Both the position numbers and the translations under genes were made by a program. Positions 13,885-25,200 of a stretch of 64,000 nt of DNA are shown here, one piece after another. A model generated the notes under the pieces. It had not been told where the DNA came from, did not search any database, and worked only from the letters and a program-made list of their open reading frames with translations. The first letter of the stretch is position 1, and each line of letters opens with the position of its first letter. The stretch spans positions 125,804 to 189,803 of the forward strand of contig VZRR01012437.1 in NCBI GenBank assembly GCA_013398015.1, read 5' to 3'. The DNA comes from Oreocharis arfaki. Taxonomy: Eukaryota > Chordata > Aves > Passeriformes > Paramythiidae.

Positions 13885-14370
13885 AATTTTCACAATGTCT
13901 AGTTCTTTTTAGTTCCCAAGTTACTGAAAAGTAAAAAGGCAAAAAATTAGTTTTGTATTTAAAACTGCTTCACCCTTCTAGCTATATTTTTCTTTTATCT
14001 AAAAATGTAAAATGAATACAAATGCAGTAAGTATTGTATATTAAATACAGAAAATTAGCAACATTGGTTTCTAGTTTTTATGTTTCCAAGTGTTTTTCTC
14101 AACAGCCTTTGTATTCTAGAAAATGAACAAACACACACAACCAGACACAGAAACATAAAGTACATGCACACCTTCCCCAGCACCTTACTATATACCAGCT
14201 TTATAAAAATCTAGCCTCATTTATCCCAGTTACTCATTATTAGGTATTTTGCTTACCTAGGATGAATTCCATTTAAAAAAAATTAAAATCTGAGAGTTTA
14301 CTTTTTGTTCCAAAGGCAAAACATTGCTGCAATTGCTGGGGATGCTGTATGATTCAGCACTGGTCTGTTT

Positions 14371-14553
14371 TTACTGAAATCTTTGTTTTGGTTTAGGCAA
14401 ACTGTGCTTTAATTCAGCTATAATGGCTTTAAGTTGTCCATGAAATGCACTATTTTTCCCAAACTTTACTTGATCCAGCTGTTGTGCTAAATGTGCATTT
14501 GTATTCCTAAAAATTCTGCTGTTTTCATCTTCATCTTTTAAGGAGCTGAGCAC
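14371..14553 (-). pseudogene. Possible coding relic (coiled-coil-like, unidentified)
   Basis: The minus strand has a short open frame with protein-like composition: heptad-like leucines around AHLAQQLDQVKFGKNSAF, then LKAIIAELKHSLPKPK before TAA. No AUG opens it. An in-frame stop lies just upstream, and a neighbouring frame holds SIKCAQLLK, which would continue into it after a one-base shift. Further up on the minus strand an acceptor-like ATATTTACAG precedes the stretch (about 14590). This could be a terminal exon, a decayed gene or a retrocopy. There is no poly(A) tail. I do not recognise the family. Confidence 0.3.
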
Positions 14554-14599
14554 ACTTTATTGATTGACTGCTTTTTCTTGATTGGCTGTAAATATGACT

Positions 14600-15836
14600 A
14601 GTAACGATTGTGGGTATATAAAAATGATAAAAGTGTATGTTTTGAGTCGAACACAAAATGACACATCAGACTCTTAAAACGAGCTGCATTTTTTCTGGTG
14701 TTACTTCAACCAAAAAGTCATCATCGAAACACCTCAAATACAGCTTCAGCTGATTTTAAGTTCATTAAGTTCTCTTCAGAGCAGGATACAAGTAGGTTCT
14801 ACTAATGCAGCCTCCAAGGAGCCACCAGATCCAGGAATCTGAAAACTATCAGCTCAAGCATTCAAAGAAATGTCAGCTTCTGGATGAAAGCTGACAGAGG
14901 GACAGAAATGACTGCAGAGCTAACCAGACCCTAAAGCCTCCAAGGGTTATAACTTAGAATCAAAACTTTGTGCTGCCCTTAGAAACCTGAAGGAACCATG
15001 GAGGTCTTTTACAAGCATAGCTACATAAACTGCAGGTGCAACACAGACTTAAATAAAAAGCTACCTTTACATTATGTGACATTCCAAATCAGTCTTTAAG
15101 CACATTATGAGATTATGAGCAGCAGTCCAGCCAGGGACAGACACAAAGTGAACTGCAGTGAGGGCAGAGTCACAGATACCCATATTAGCCATACCTAATG
15201 CTTTGTGAAAAAAGGAAAAATCGTGGAAATATTTGACATTACATAAAAGCTACCATAGGGATCTGGATACTGTCTGGTGCTTTATCCCTGATAGTGCTCA
15301 GAGCAAGACACCACAGAAGAAAATCCAAGTCTGTTGACAACTATGGAACAAATTCTTCACATGGGAATTTTTTTCCTAGCCCTCATCTGTGGGAAGGTGA
15401 GTTCCTAAGACCCAATTATGGAAGAAAAAATTATATTTAAAAAAAAAATCGGGTAAGCAAAACACTAAGGACCTTGACGGAAAAAGCACAGATGTTACTC
15501 TTCCCATTACCCATATAAAAGTTCTTGTACTCTTTGCCTCAAAAATGTCTAGTGACACTAGGTGTCACATCTGTTAGCACCATAGAAAAAGATGTTCATT
15601 TAAAAGTAATTTTAAATGCCTTGTCTTTGTCTATCATTTGCCTGCCATTTACCGAAAAACAGAAACTAAGGTTTTTACAGTATTTGCATGAGTTCTCATT
15701 TTGAACTCATCAGTTGTGTCGCTCCTCCACCTCCCATCCCTTTGATAAACAAGGTCACCTTTTAGTCTCCTAGCACACAGAAGTCCTTTCCATAAGTATT
15801 TTCATCTATTTTTAGAAATCTGATTTGCCTGGCTGG
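14600..15836. other. Intergenic sequence, nothing recognised
   Basis: AT-rich sequence between the CDK6 3' region and the 711-bp LTR. Every frame is closed by stops, and no repeat family or RNA gene was recognised. Confidence 0.6.
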
Positions 15837-15948
15837 ACTTCTGTCACGATCCGCTCACACAAAGCGGGTATCGTGATGGTTCGTTAACCGGGATCTCAGA
15901 GCGCAAAAGAAACAGGGAAATGTATTTTTTAGTTCAAGTCAGAACCAC

Positions 15949-16018
15949 GTGTTTATTGTGCCTACGCACTGTATTGCAATCAGGACAATGTGTTTATTGT
16001 GCCTATGCACTGTATTGC
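15949..16018 (-). repeat. 41-bp duplication around the LTR poly(A) signal
   Basis: Two 29-nt near-identical copies (15949-15977 and 15990-16018, one clear mismatch, C/T) are spaced 41 nt apart. Each contains TTTATT, which is AATAAA on the minus strand, so the LTR carries a duplicated poly(A) signal. Confidence 0.85.
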
Positions 16019-16211
16019 GATAGAGAGGGAGAGATATAGGAAACAAAGGATAGGGAGAAAAAGATGTGAGGAGGGGTTATAGCTACCAACGGCGAGGCGG
16101 AGTCCTCTTGATTGTCCGGCAACGGATCCGTCTTCTTCCATGGGGGGATCCCAGAAGGGGTCTTCTCAGTCTCTTTATAGTCTTTTCGAAAGCGAGGGGC
16201 AACTGGCCAAA

Positions 16212-16273
16212 TGTTGGGGAAATCAGACCCATTGTTTGGGGAAACCAGGCCCATTGTTTGGGGAAACCGGTGC
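16212..16273 (-). repeat. Three ~22-bp tandem repeats in the LTR U3
   Basis: Three imperfect copies built on TGTTTGGGGAAACC start near 16212, 16233 and 16255. On the minus strand they lie just upstream of the TATA box at 16174-16179, the usual place of retroviral enhancer repeats. Enhancer function is inferred from position only. Confidence 0.75.
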
Positions 16274-16557
16274 AAAGCGAGTGAGCAGGAGCAGGTGTGT
16301 GTACAGAACAAACCATTCCTTTCGCTTCAGAGCCGTCCTCACCACCTTTGGCAGCGAGACCGACGCGATCCTAGGTGGCTTATACCAGTCCCCAGCGGGC
16401 ACACCTGCACACAATACTTGGCAGACATCCCACCTCGGCCAGGCCCAAGCTTTGTGTAAAGTCCTTTCCCCTCCTTGAGGGGAGGGGGATTCAGTCTCAG
16501 TCCTTCTAGATGATTGTGAGACAGATGAACAGTCTTTGGACCGTCTCTTACAACTTC

Positions 16558-17085
16558 CAAGGCTTCGCAGCCCAGGGAAGAAAAGCCAGCTGGGGTCTAA
16601 TTAAAATACTGTGGAGTGCCTACCACAGAACACCCTCCTCCTCAGTGCCTGCATGGGGAGGGACCCCGCACCCCTGCCTTCCTGCCATGGCAAGTCTTCC
16701 TATTTCCAGGCACCAGGCTCAAGACCTCACAGCACAAAGTGTGGGATGAATAAACTCTCTTAGCTCAACTTTGGTCGAAGCATTTCTGAAGAGTCATTTT
16801 GTCCTGGCAGACGTGCTGCAGCCTGGGCATTACCTCCTCTGCTGCTCTCCCCAGAGGCCTGCAGCCCAGCTGCTGTGCCAGCACGGGGGCACACGCACAG
16901 CTGTGCCCCAAACCTGGGGCCACCCTGGAGCCTGCCAGGGCTGCCGCAGCACTGGGGACAGCCTACACGTGTGCAGTGCTATGGGGGAGCCACCTGAAAC
17001 TGGATTGCTTGGGGGTAACTCCAGAATCATCCAAAAGCTGAACATGCATTTGGGGCAAGGACTTCACCGTGCTTCACACTCCTAA
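16558..17085. other. GC-rich unassigned sequence beside the LTR
   Basis: GC-rich compared with its surroundings. It has overlapping open frames on both strands that look like composition effects, with no start context, domain or splice sites supporting a gene. It contains AATAAA near 16747. It could be an old repeat or a decayed CpG-rich element. Confidence 0.4.
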
Positions 17086-18044
17086 TCTCATTTTGTATGT
17101 ATTTTAAAGCAATTTATTTAGCTAGTTTTCAATGAACTTCTCCAGTGTTACAGCTCAGGGAGAACTTCTGCCTGGTGTGTTTCCAAAGTAGCCATCCTTG
17201 TTTTAGAACACACCAGCTGTTTTCTGAGGAATAAAAGTTCCCTTATGCACTATCTTGCAATTTTGAACACTAAATTTAATTTGCAACTGAACAAATTTTA
17301 CTTGCAAATCTAGTATAGTCACTTTCTTAGTTTCCTTCTAGTTCCTCACAGTCTGCTCTTGGTTTTACTAAGCAATTTGGTATCACAAATTCCCGTGGGC
17401 TTGCCAATTTTTCCAGCTCTTCCCAAGTATGAAGACAGCAAAGCTATTTCAGTAACAAAACTCATTTGTACTTGGTATGATTAACATATTAACATGTGAT
17501 TACTTTTCTCCATTTTTATAAAGCTGTGACTAACATGCAGTAATTTTTTATGGTAATGCTTTGAGAAAAGGACATTTGAATTTGAGTAGATCCTGTAACT
17601 CCCAGGCTTGTCTTAGCACTTCCATTAACCTAATGTAATATTAACCCTGCCGAAGTTACAGTGCTTTATTTTGCAGTGCAGATGGCTAACGAGGGATGAG
17701 TACACACTTTTTTTTCTTTTTCTTCCCTCCCTCTTGCCGAATTCGGACCCAATTTCATTGGATTGTATGCCAGGACAGGCTGCTTTTTCATAATACCTTA
17801 CTCCGTGCATCTACCGACGGCAGAAGGAAAAGGGAACGCTGCGGTTCCCTCTGTAACTGACTACTATATGGATCAAGAGGAGACAAGCCTCTCACCACGA
17901 AATCTGCCCTCTCCTGGGAGGCGGGTTCCGGACGGGCGCCCCAGGGTACGAGTGCACATTTGCATTTCACCAGGGCTTCCCTCAGAGCCACCCCCTGCTC
18001 CCCCTCACAAAGGCTGTCCCGGCGCTCGCCCCGCCGCGGCTCCT
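17086..18044. other. Intergenic sequence, nothing recognised
   Basis: AT-rich at first, with GC content rising towards 18 kb as the FAM133 promoter island approaches. No gene or known repeat was identified before the CR1 element. Confidence 0.5.
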
Positions 18045-18518
18045 CAGGAGAAGGGACACATGGGGCTCCTGCAGCGGGTCCAACGAAGAGCTACAAAGAT
18101 GGTGAAGGGACGGGAGCATCTCTTAGGAGAAAAGGCGGAGGGAGCTGGACCTGCTCTGCCTCAAGAAGACATTGAGAAGGGACCTCATTAATATGTATAA
18201 ATACCTGAAACGGGGGTGCCAAGAGGATGAATCCAGCCTCTTCTCAGTGGTGCCAGGCAATAGGACACGAGGCAACGGGCAGAAACCGATGCACAGGAAG
18301 TTCCTCCTGAATATGAGGAAGAACTTCTTTACTATGCAGGTGACCACGAACTGGGACAGATTATTCAGAGAGGGTGTGGAGTCTCCCTCACTGGAGATAC
18401 TCAAGAATCGTCTGGACACAATCCTCTGTCATGTGCTCTAAGACGACCCTGCTTAATTAGGGAGGTTGGACCAGACGACCCACTGTGACCCCCTCCAACC
18501 TGTCCCATTCTGTGATTC
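18045..18518 (+). mobile_element. CR1 LINE fragment, sense, running into the gap
   Basis: Typical CR1 3' sequence: GGGTCCAACGAAGAGCTACA, a decayed version of the reverse-transcriptase tail (ATGAGGAAGAACTTCTTTAC), then GGGAGGTTGGACCAGACGAC and CCCATTCTGTGATTC. The last is the CR1 3' terminus, and it meets the N run at 18519. Frames are broken. Only the 3' end of the LINE is present. Confidence 0.93.
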
Positions 18519-18847
18519 NNNNNNNNNNNNNNNNNNNNNNNNNNNNNNNNNNNNNNNNNNNNNNNNNNNNNNNNNNNNNNNNNNNNNNNNNNNNNNNNNN
18601 NNNNNNNNNNNNNNNNNNNNNNNNNNNNNNNNNNNNNNNNNNNNNNNNNNNNNNNNNNNNNNNNNNNNNNNNNNNNNNNNNNNNNNNNNNNNNNNNNNNN
18701 NNNNNNNNNNNNNNNNNNNNNNNNNNNNNNNNNNNNNNNNNNNNNNNNNNNNNNNNNNNNNNNNNNNNNNNNNNNNNNNNNNNNNNNNNNNNNNNNNNNN
18801 NNNNNNNNNNNNNNNNNNNNNNNNNNNNNNNNNNNNNNNNNNNNNNN
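18519..18847. other. Assembly gap (329 N)
   Basis: Run of N between a CR1 3' end and very GC-rich sequence. The short first coding exon of FAM133 (about eight residues) is missing from the visible sequence and most likely lies here. Confidence 0.98.
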
Positions 18848-19010
18848 GGCGCCGGGACTGGGGTCCGGCCGCGCTTGGGCCCCGCCGGCGGGCCACAAAG
18901 GCGCGCCGTGCCCCGCGCCTCGCCCCGCCCGGCCCGGGGGCGCCCCGGCATCTGCCGGAGCCCGTGTGGGTAGGTTGTCCTTCCCTCGGCACGTGCTCGA
19001 GGCTCCCTGG
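18848..19010 (+). promoter_or_regulatory. CpG island at the FAM133 5' end
   Basis: CpG-dense sequence (for example GGCGCGCC-type words and GCCCCGCC boxes) immediately after the gap. Position upstream of FAM133 exon 2 and composition suggest the FAM133 promoter, exon 1 and start of intron 1. Confidence 0.6.
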
Positions 19011-20664
19011 CAGAACCTCGGATTGCCTTGTCAAATCCGGCAGCATCGTGACTGACTGCTGCTTTGTGATCTGTCGAGGGAAGGTGATTGTAAGATGCTG
19101 GCCTGGTCCGTACAAAAATAAAATGTTCCCAATGAGAGTTGCAGCACTTACTGAAGTAGCTCTGATCCTTGCTAAGCCGCATTTCCTTAAACTTGGCGTT
19201 CGTCTGTACCCGAGAGATCTGAAATTGAGCTTTACGCAGCACTCTGCTGCCTCGGGAGCCAGTGCTCAGAAGGCAAAAAATGCGCTTCTGCACACCTGAC
19301 TGCAGAGCCTGAGTTCATACATAACTGAAACACATTCATCCTTCCTCCTATTTTTCTTTAAAGGTTTTTGTACCAGTTAGCCTTTCACCTTCTACTCGTA
19401 ATCATTTAGACATTGTAAGTTTGCTGCTGAATTTTATGACTAAACACAAATCATAATCATAATACTTTTATTTTTTTCCCTTTATTTTTTTCTTTATCTT
19501 GTATGATACGAGTTCGTACTCAGATCCATTCACATCTCTGCATACCTTGGTGGAATAGTATAGTAATAGACATGGAGGAGTCAGGTATTGTATAGATAGA
19601 TGGCAAAGTCCCTTTGATTGCTTTATTAACATCAAAAAAATGGAGTCTCCTAAGAAAGAGTTGACAGTGTATTAGGCTCCAAGACTGGATCTATGGTTGA
19701 AATGTACTGTAAGGTTTTCAGATGTGTATTTGTTTAGTCTTAATTTTCTTTTAATGGGACAGCTGGGATATATCTGTCAATTCCAGCAAATCTGTATAAG
19801 GTTCATTAGGCCATCATGCTTCTACTGCAGACAAGTTACAATATAGGACCCTTTGCTCCTCATGTACCATCAGAGAGGTTTCTATTGTTATTTCTCTGCC
19901 CTGTCTCTTCTTAAATACACCCACCATCATTTTTGAGTATTTGGAGATGGGAAATAAACATGCCTTTTCCACATCTCCGGGGTACTTGCAAGGCAGTTAA
20001 AAGTAGTGCTTGCCCAGAGAACCCTGCCTGACAGACGGTACCTTACACTTTTCATGAGCAAGGAAGCTATGCAGCAAATACCTTTGTTAATATCTGCTTG
20101 AGCAATCTGCTGAAAGAAGAAAATGAATTTGAAGTTACTTTCTTTATTGAGGGTGCATTTCCATGCTCCTTCTGGCTAGTGACATGCAGTTTGGCAAAGT
20201 AGTGTAAATACTTTTCAGAAATGTTTATTAGTGAAGTAATTCTTCATAAATAAACCTGGCTGGAATTTTAAGAACATGTTTTAAGACAGATTTCCTAGTC
20301 GTGGAATATAGAGCAGTACACAGTCATCATGTACTTGCTGTGGTAAAGTCAAAGAAAGCCACTGAAGGGAGGAAGCTTCCTAGCCAGTTATCCAGGAGCA
20401 GTTTGAGCAAGTGGAAAGTCAACATTTGACAGCTGGAGCCTCTTCTGCAGGTCGAGAGGGTTGTTGGGAGGTGGTGAAGTGTTCATTACTTGTTAGCTCT
20501 GGTAGCAAAGTAGCTGATTTTTACTTAAGAGCAGGAAGAGACCTCATTTTTTTTGAAAATAATTGTATAAGAAGAGCTTTCAGATACAAATTTCTGAGTG
20601 GTAACTAGAAGTCGATGTGCTCACTGGAGTAAACCAAGTTTCTAATGGACCTAATACATTGAAA

Positions 20665-20693
20665 TTACCTTTGTTTAGTGAAAACAAAGGTAA
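20665..20693. repeat. Perfect 12-bp hairpin in FAM133 intron 1
   Basis: TTACCTTTGTTT at 20665-20676 is followed by the loop AGTGA and the exact reverse complement at 20682-20693. No RNA family is recognised. Confidence 0.8.
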
Positions 20694-22242
20694 ACAAAAG
20701 TTGTTCAGTGTTCAAATAGTGCTGTCCTGCATTCCTAAAGGAGCTCCTTTTCCACTCAAAGCTGATTTCAATTACAGAAGTTTTATTTATTTTTAGATTT
20801 GTAATGTGAATGCCTTTCTAAGTGTTGTAACTACTTGAGTGCATACATCCATCTACCACTTGTTTCAGTTGGCACACCTCAGTGTTTATTAGCCTTTTTG
20901 TGTGAATTAAAGCAACAAAGCAAAGCCCCAAGAAGTGGCAGCAAATGTCAGCCTTAGAGCTGCAAAGTCAACTTGAGTCAAGAAATGCTCCACTTGAAAG
21001 AGTCCTTGGATTGCTTCTGAGTGGTCCAGCTGATGGATCTGAGCCAGACTCCTGTGGGCAGTGCTTCCTTCCAGCCAGATGCGCCATCCCAGGCAGAGCC
21101 TGGAGTGCCTCTTCCAGGACTAAATGTATCCCCAAGAGCTGAAGGCCACCAGCCTGCCTGCAGTCCAGTCTAGAAACTCAGCATTGCTGTGGTCACTGCT
21201 TCTGCAGTGGGAGCAACAGGAGGGGAGGCAACAGCTGCTTCTTCTGACAGCTTTCACAAATGCTCGCTTACTGTGCATGGTGGTTTCTGAATGCCTGATA
21301 AAAAGCAGTGTTGGACATGTGAGAGATGGTACACAGATGGTCACATCTTTGCTTTGAATCTACAAAATGTTGTACTCTTTAAAAAATTGTCTCAGGTTGG
21401 GCAACCAAAGCAAGTTTTTTTTTGCAATTTGATCTTTTTCTCATCTCCAAACTGAACAGTGTGTTATGCTCTGCAGAAGTAAAGTGTTGGGATGACATAG
21501 TGATAAAAGCCAATGAGATAAGGGAGTATATGTACCTCCTTTTCACATGAACAAAAATATTGTTGACATTAAGAAATTATGGAAGAGCTTTTCCATTAAC
21601 TGCTGAGGTGGATTATGAATTCTGAATTTTAATTTAATCTTTTATAGCACAAAGAGGATCCATGGGTTTGAAAGATGGAATACCTCATAACATTGGGGTT
21701 ATGTATGTTTGAGTTTTGTGGGTTTTTTCCTCCTTAAAATAGCCCTAAGTCACAGAATTTTGATACATGCATAATTGTAGCAAAGTACCACTGCTTGCTT
21801 GTTTTGGTGCAAGAAATTGCATGCAGAATTTAGTGACTCTCCTGTCAGCAGTTTTGAACAGAACTTTAAAGGCATAGGATCACTTGTCCCAGAGAGTGAG
21901 AGCTGAAACTTAATTACATTTTCCAAATCCCAAGGAAGAATCATGATACTATTCTTAGTTTACAAAATCATTGCTTAAGGAAGGGAATTATTGTGAGGAA
22001 CATGGTCTTTTTGTGGATCAGTTCTTTCTGCCACAGTATAACTCCAACTGAAAGCACTTACCTGAGTCTTTGTGCCAGACGGAATCAACTCAGTTTAGCT
22101 AAATATTTTTTCATTTTTGGAAACAAGTTAGAATTATATTTCAGGGAGTGATAAAAAGTTTCTGTGAAGAACAAACAAGATATTCTGGTATCATAGTGTA
22201 ACTCATTAATTTTGTATTTCTTTTTGTTGTTTCATATTCAAG

Positions 22243-25200
22243 GCTTATATGAATCCCATAGCTATGGCCAGAGCACGAGGTCCTGCCCCAAATTCAGGAC
22301 CAACAATACAAGACTACTTGAACAGGCCAAGACCAACATGGTAAGTGGCAGTGCCTGCCTGCCCTTTTGACCTTTTAAGTAAAAGATTTGGTCCCTCTTA
22401 CTAAAATGTCACTGGTACCTACCTCCTTCCCAGAAAATCCAGTAATAGATTTTGAAAGATTCCTTCTCTCTGGCCAAGGTATTCTTTTCTAAACATGTGT
22501 TCAGTATCCTCTTTTAAAAACAACAGAATTTAATTTTGAAATGTGTATTTCTCATTTGTCTGTATTTTTTTGGCAACAATTTCTCAGAAGAGGAAAATGT
22601 AATTTTACCTCTTTCACAAATTGTAATACCTCAACCTTGTACATATATTTAATTTGTAAACAAATTAATCTCTAAAAGAACCTATTTTGCTGGTATATTC
22701 TTAGAATCTAGTTTACCCTACCCAACAAAACCATCACTTTGAGGTATTGTCAACAATTTACTTTATGTTCAATCCCTTTGCCTGCCCTCATGAGACATTA
22801 GAGAACAATTTACCTAATTGTAAAGTTAGCTTTAGATCTTTTGGAGGGATTTAACTACTGTACTTAAGTTATTAGGGTTAGGTTACCATATGTGTAACAT
22901 CTAAGATGCTTTCATTCTTCCTCTCTTGGAAGTTCAACCAAGGGTAAACTTCAAAAAAACTCTACAAAAAAGTTAGTCATTGAAGAAGGTATTTCTAATT
23001 GTAAAAATTGTGATCAAACATCCTTTTCATACAGGGAAGAAGTGAAAGAGCAACTAGAAAAGAAAAAGAAAGGATCCAGGGCTTTGGCTGAGTTTGAAGA
23101 AAAGATGAATGAGGTTGGTAATGTTATTAGCTGTTAATACATGATTCTTTTTATCTAACATGCTACTTCTGTTATCATTTACAGTGTCAAGTAGCCATAA
23201 TATTTCACTTGACTCAAGCTCTTAATAACTATTTTGTTTCATTTATATTGGAAGTTGAGTTTACAACTTTAACCAGTGAAGAGCTACTTTCAGTTCAGAG
23301 AAAAAACTATATAAAATGCTTTTTAAATTGCTGATGAATAAAACTTGGCCTTGTCATAAATGTAAATATATCTATACAAATGCATGTGCTTATATTAATA
23401 AATTAAACAGTGCATTTTCAGGTATGATAAACCACAGTCTGGTGTGCTAATATTCACTTGTCTAAGGTCATGGAATGCAAATATAGTGGGAAAAAAGTGC
23501 ATTACTGGAAACAGCTGTCTTTGGCAAGGAATATACATGTAATATTATTATGGGAGAGGGCACAAAGAATGGCTTTCAGTCAGATAGGACTAGGAAGTAC
23601 TTGTTTTTCTCTCATCCTAAGCTGATTACAACATGTGCTGGTTTCCTGATAAAAATGTAGCTGTTCTGATGTTTGTGTTCTCTACCTACCTACCTGAAGA
23701 TAGCACAGTATTAGAAAGTTTCACATGTAACTCCTACTGTACACAAGGGAGAAATTAGTATACAATGAATTTAACTGTTTCTGTTCCTTCTTGGTTCCTG
23801 GTATTTTGAGATAAGCTTCAGACAGTAATCTTCATCATTGTGTGTAAGTTTCTGATTGAAGTAGATTGTGCCCCTCCTCCATTACTGGAAAGGCATAGTA
23901 CCCATAGTACTCTTGCTGTACGTTTTTGCCTAGGAAGTTATACCAGGATTTGGAGGGCCATGGGGTGCTGTTCTGAGAGGATCAGTTGTTCTGTGCTCTT
24001 AGTTTTAGCTTGGTGAGTTTGGTTTAGTATTCTGTCATATTCCTTTCCTGATCTTATCTTTGCTTGTTGTGAAATAAGTGAAATTGGCATGCATAGAAGC
24101 TAACAACCTTTCAGTATGGTAGAAGGGTAGGAAGGGATGCAGGGAATCATGAAATGTCCACGAGTTATTCCTAAAGCTCCTAAGAACAAATCTCTGAACG
24201 CCTGAAAAGATCACAAGTCTCTGAATGAGGTGCTGTTTCCCCAATTTAACTGACATTTGCTGGACTTTTTTGTTTAAGAGATAACACTAGCACAGTCATT
24301 AAAATAATGAGGTGTGGGCTGTTGTGAGAGATGCCTCAGGTAGCTCTGGGTACCTGGTACAGCAAAGTACACAACCCACAGATGCTGCCTTGGTCCATGG
24401 AAGCACAGTACACACAGCACTCCATCCTGGCTAATCTGCCATGTCCCTCAGCAGCACTGTTCAGCTAATTCACAGTTTGCTGACATGGGGATCTGTGTAT
24501 CACCGTGCATTGCACCGGTTACTTGATTCCTGATATTTCTGTCCCCTCAGCACAGTATGTGGATCACTATTGTTTTGCCAATACAATACCAATACAGCTT
24601 CATTGTGAGGATCAGAGTAATAAAGAAGGGAGCACATGATGTGTCTGACAGTGCAGATTGAACCTCGCAGCCTTTCAGTTTGATGGGGGCAGGTTGGATG
24701 TTTCAGAGCTCCTGAAGGGGACATTTCAGATAACCCTAGAGACCAGGTGGGGAATTGAAAAGGAGGAAGGAGAGGAGACTTTGTGCTTGGCCCAACAAAA
24801 TAAGAGCATTTCTATGAAGATGTGTATAGTAATTTGATATAATTATTGCTGACACCGTCAAGGTCCAGAACAGACACTAGAGACACCCATACATTGAAGA
24901 AGGGCCAGGAGAAGTTGTCTTGAAGTTTTGTTTCAGGTGATTTTTAGAACCAAGACAAAATCACAGTTTTTCTGGTAGGGCACCCTGATTTTCTAAAGTG
25001 CTCTAGCAAGAACACTGTGATACAAAAGCAAAAATACCATAATTGATGACCCTTAACATAAATGGCAATCTCTTAAAACCAAATAACTTGACCATTAAGG
25101 TGTGAACTAACACTGTATTTTGATGAATATTAATATTCTGTAAAATCAAGTGTACTACAGCTTTGCTTAACATTATAAATTGTTTATTTTCTGTGGGTTT

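Larger units (their letters stand above)
554..13900 (+). other. CDK6: Probable long CDK6 3' untranslated region
   Basis: About 13 kb follow the CDK6 stop without a convincing spliced gene. The region is AT-rich with stops in all frames. Known mammalian CDK6 mRNAs carry a 3'UTR of roughly 10 kb, so much of this is probably transcribed UTR. Candidate poly(A) signals (AATAAA) occur at 1172, 5040, 6778 and 13879. The last is the best guess for the distal end, but that is inference. The region contains a (TC)9 microsatellite, an antisense CR1 fragment and seed matches to miRNAs known to target CDK6. The longest ORF, on the minus strand at 9088-9648, looks like chance. Confidence 0.55.
15842..16552 (-). 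mobile_element. Solo LTR of an avian endogenous retrovirus (711 bp)
   Basis: The block starts TGTCACGATCC and ends CTCTTACA, giving TG...CA termini. It is flanked on both sides by ACTTC (15837-15841 and 16553-16557), a perfect 5-bp target duplication. Read on the minus strand it has a TATAAA (16174-16179). Two AATAAA poly(A) signals follow (15992-15997 and 15952-15957), in the right order for U3-R-U5. No internal retroviral genes remain, so it is a recombined solo LTR. The 5-bp duplication is compatible with ERVL-like elements, but the family is not certain. Confidence 0.85.

Noticed and set aside
16212..16273. Three spaced ~22-bp repeats as a CRISPR-like array
   Set aside because: They are adjacent tandem repeats without unique spacers, inside an LTR U3 of a vertebrate genome.
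18401..19299. ORFs of 160-280 codons on both strands across the N run
   Set aside because: They consist mainly of undetermined residues from the gap, and the flanks are CR1 3' end and GC-rich promoter sequence.
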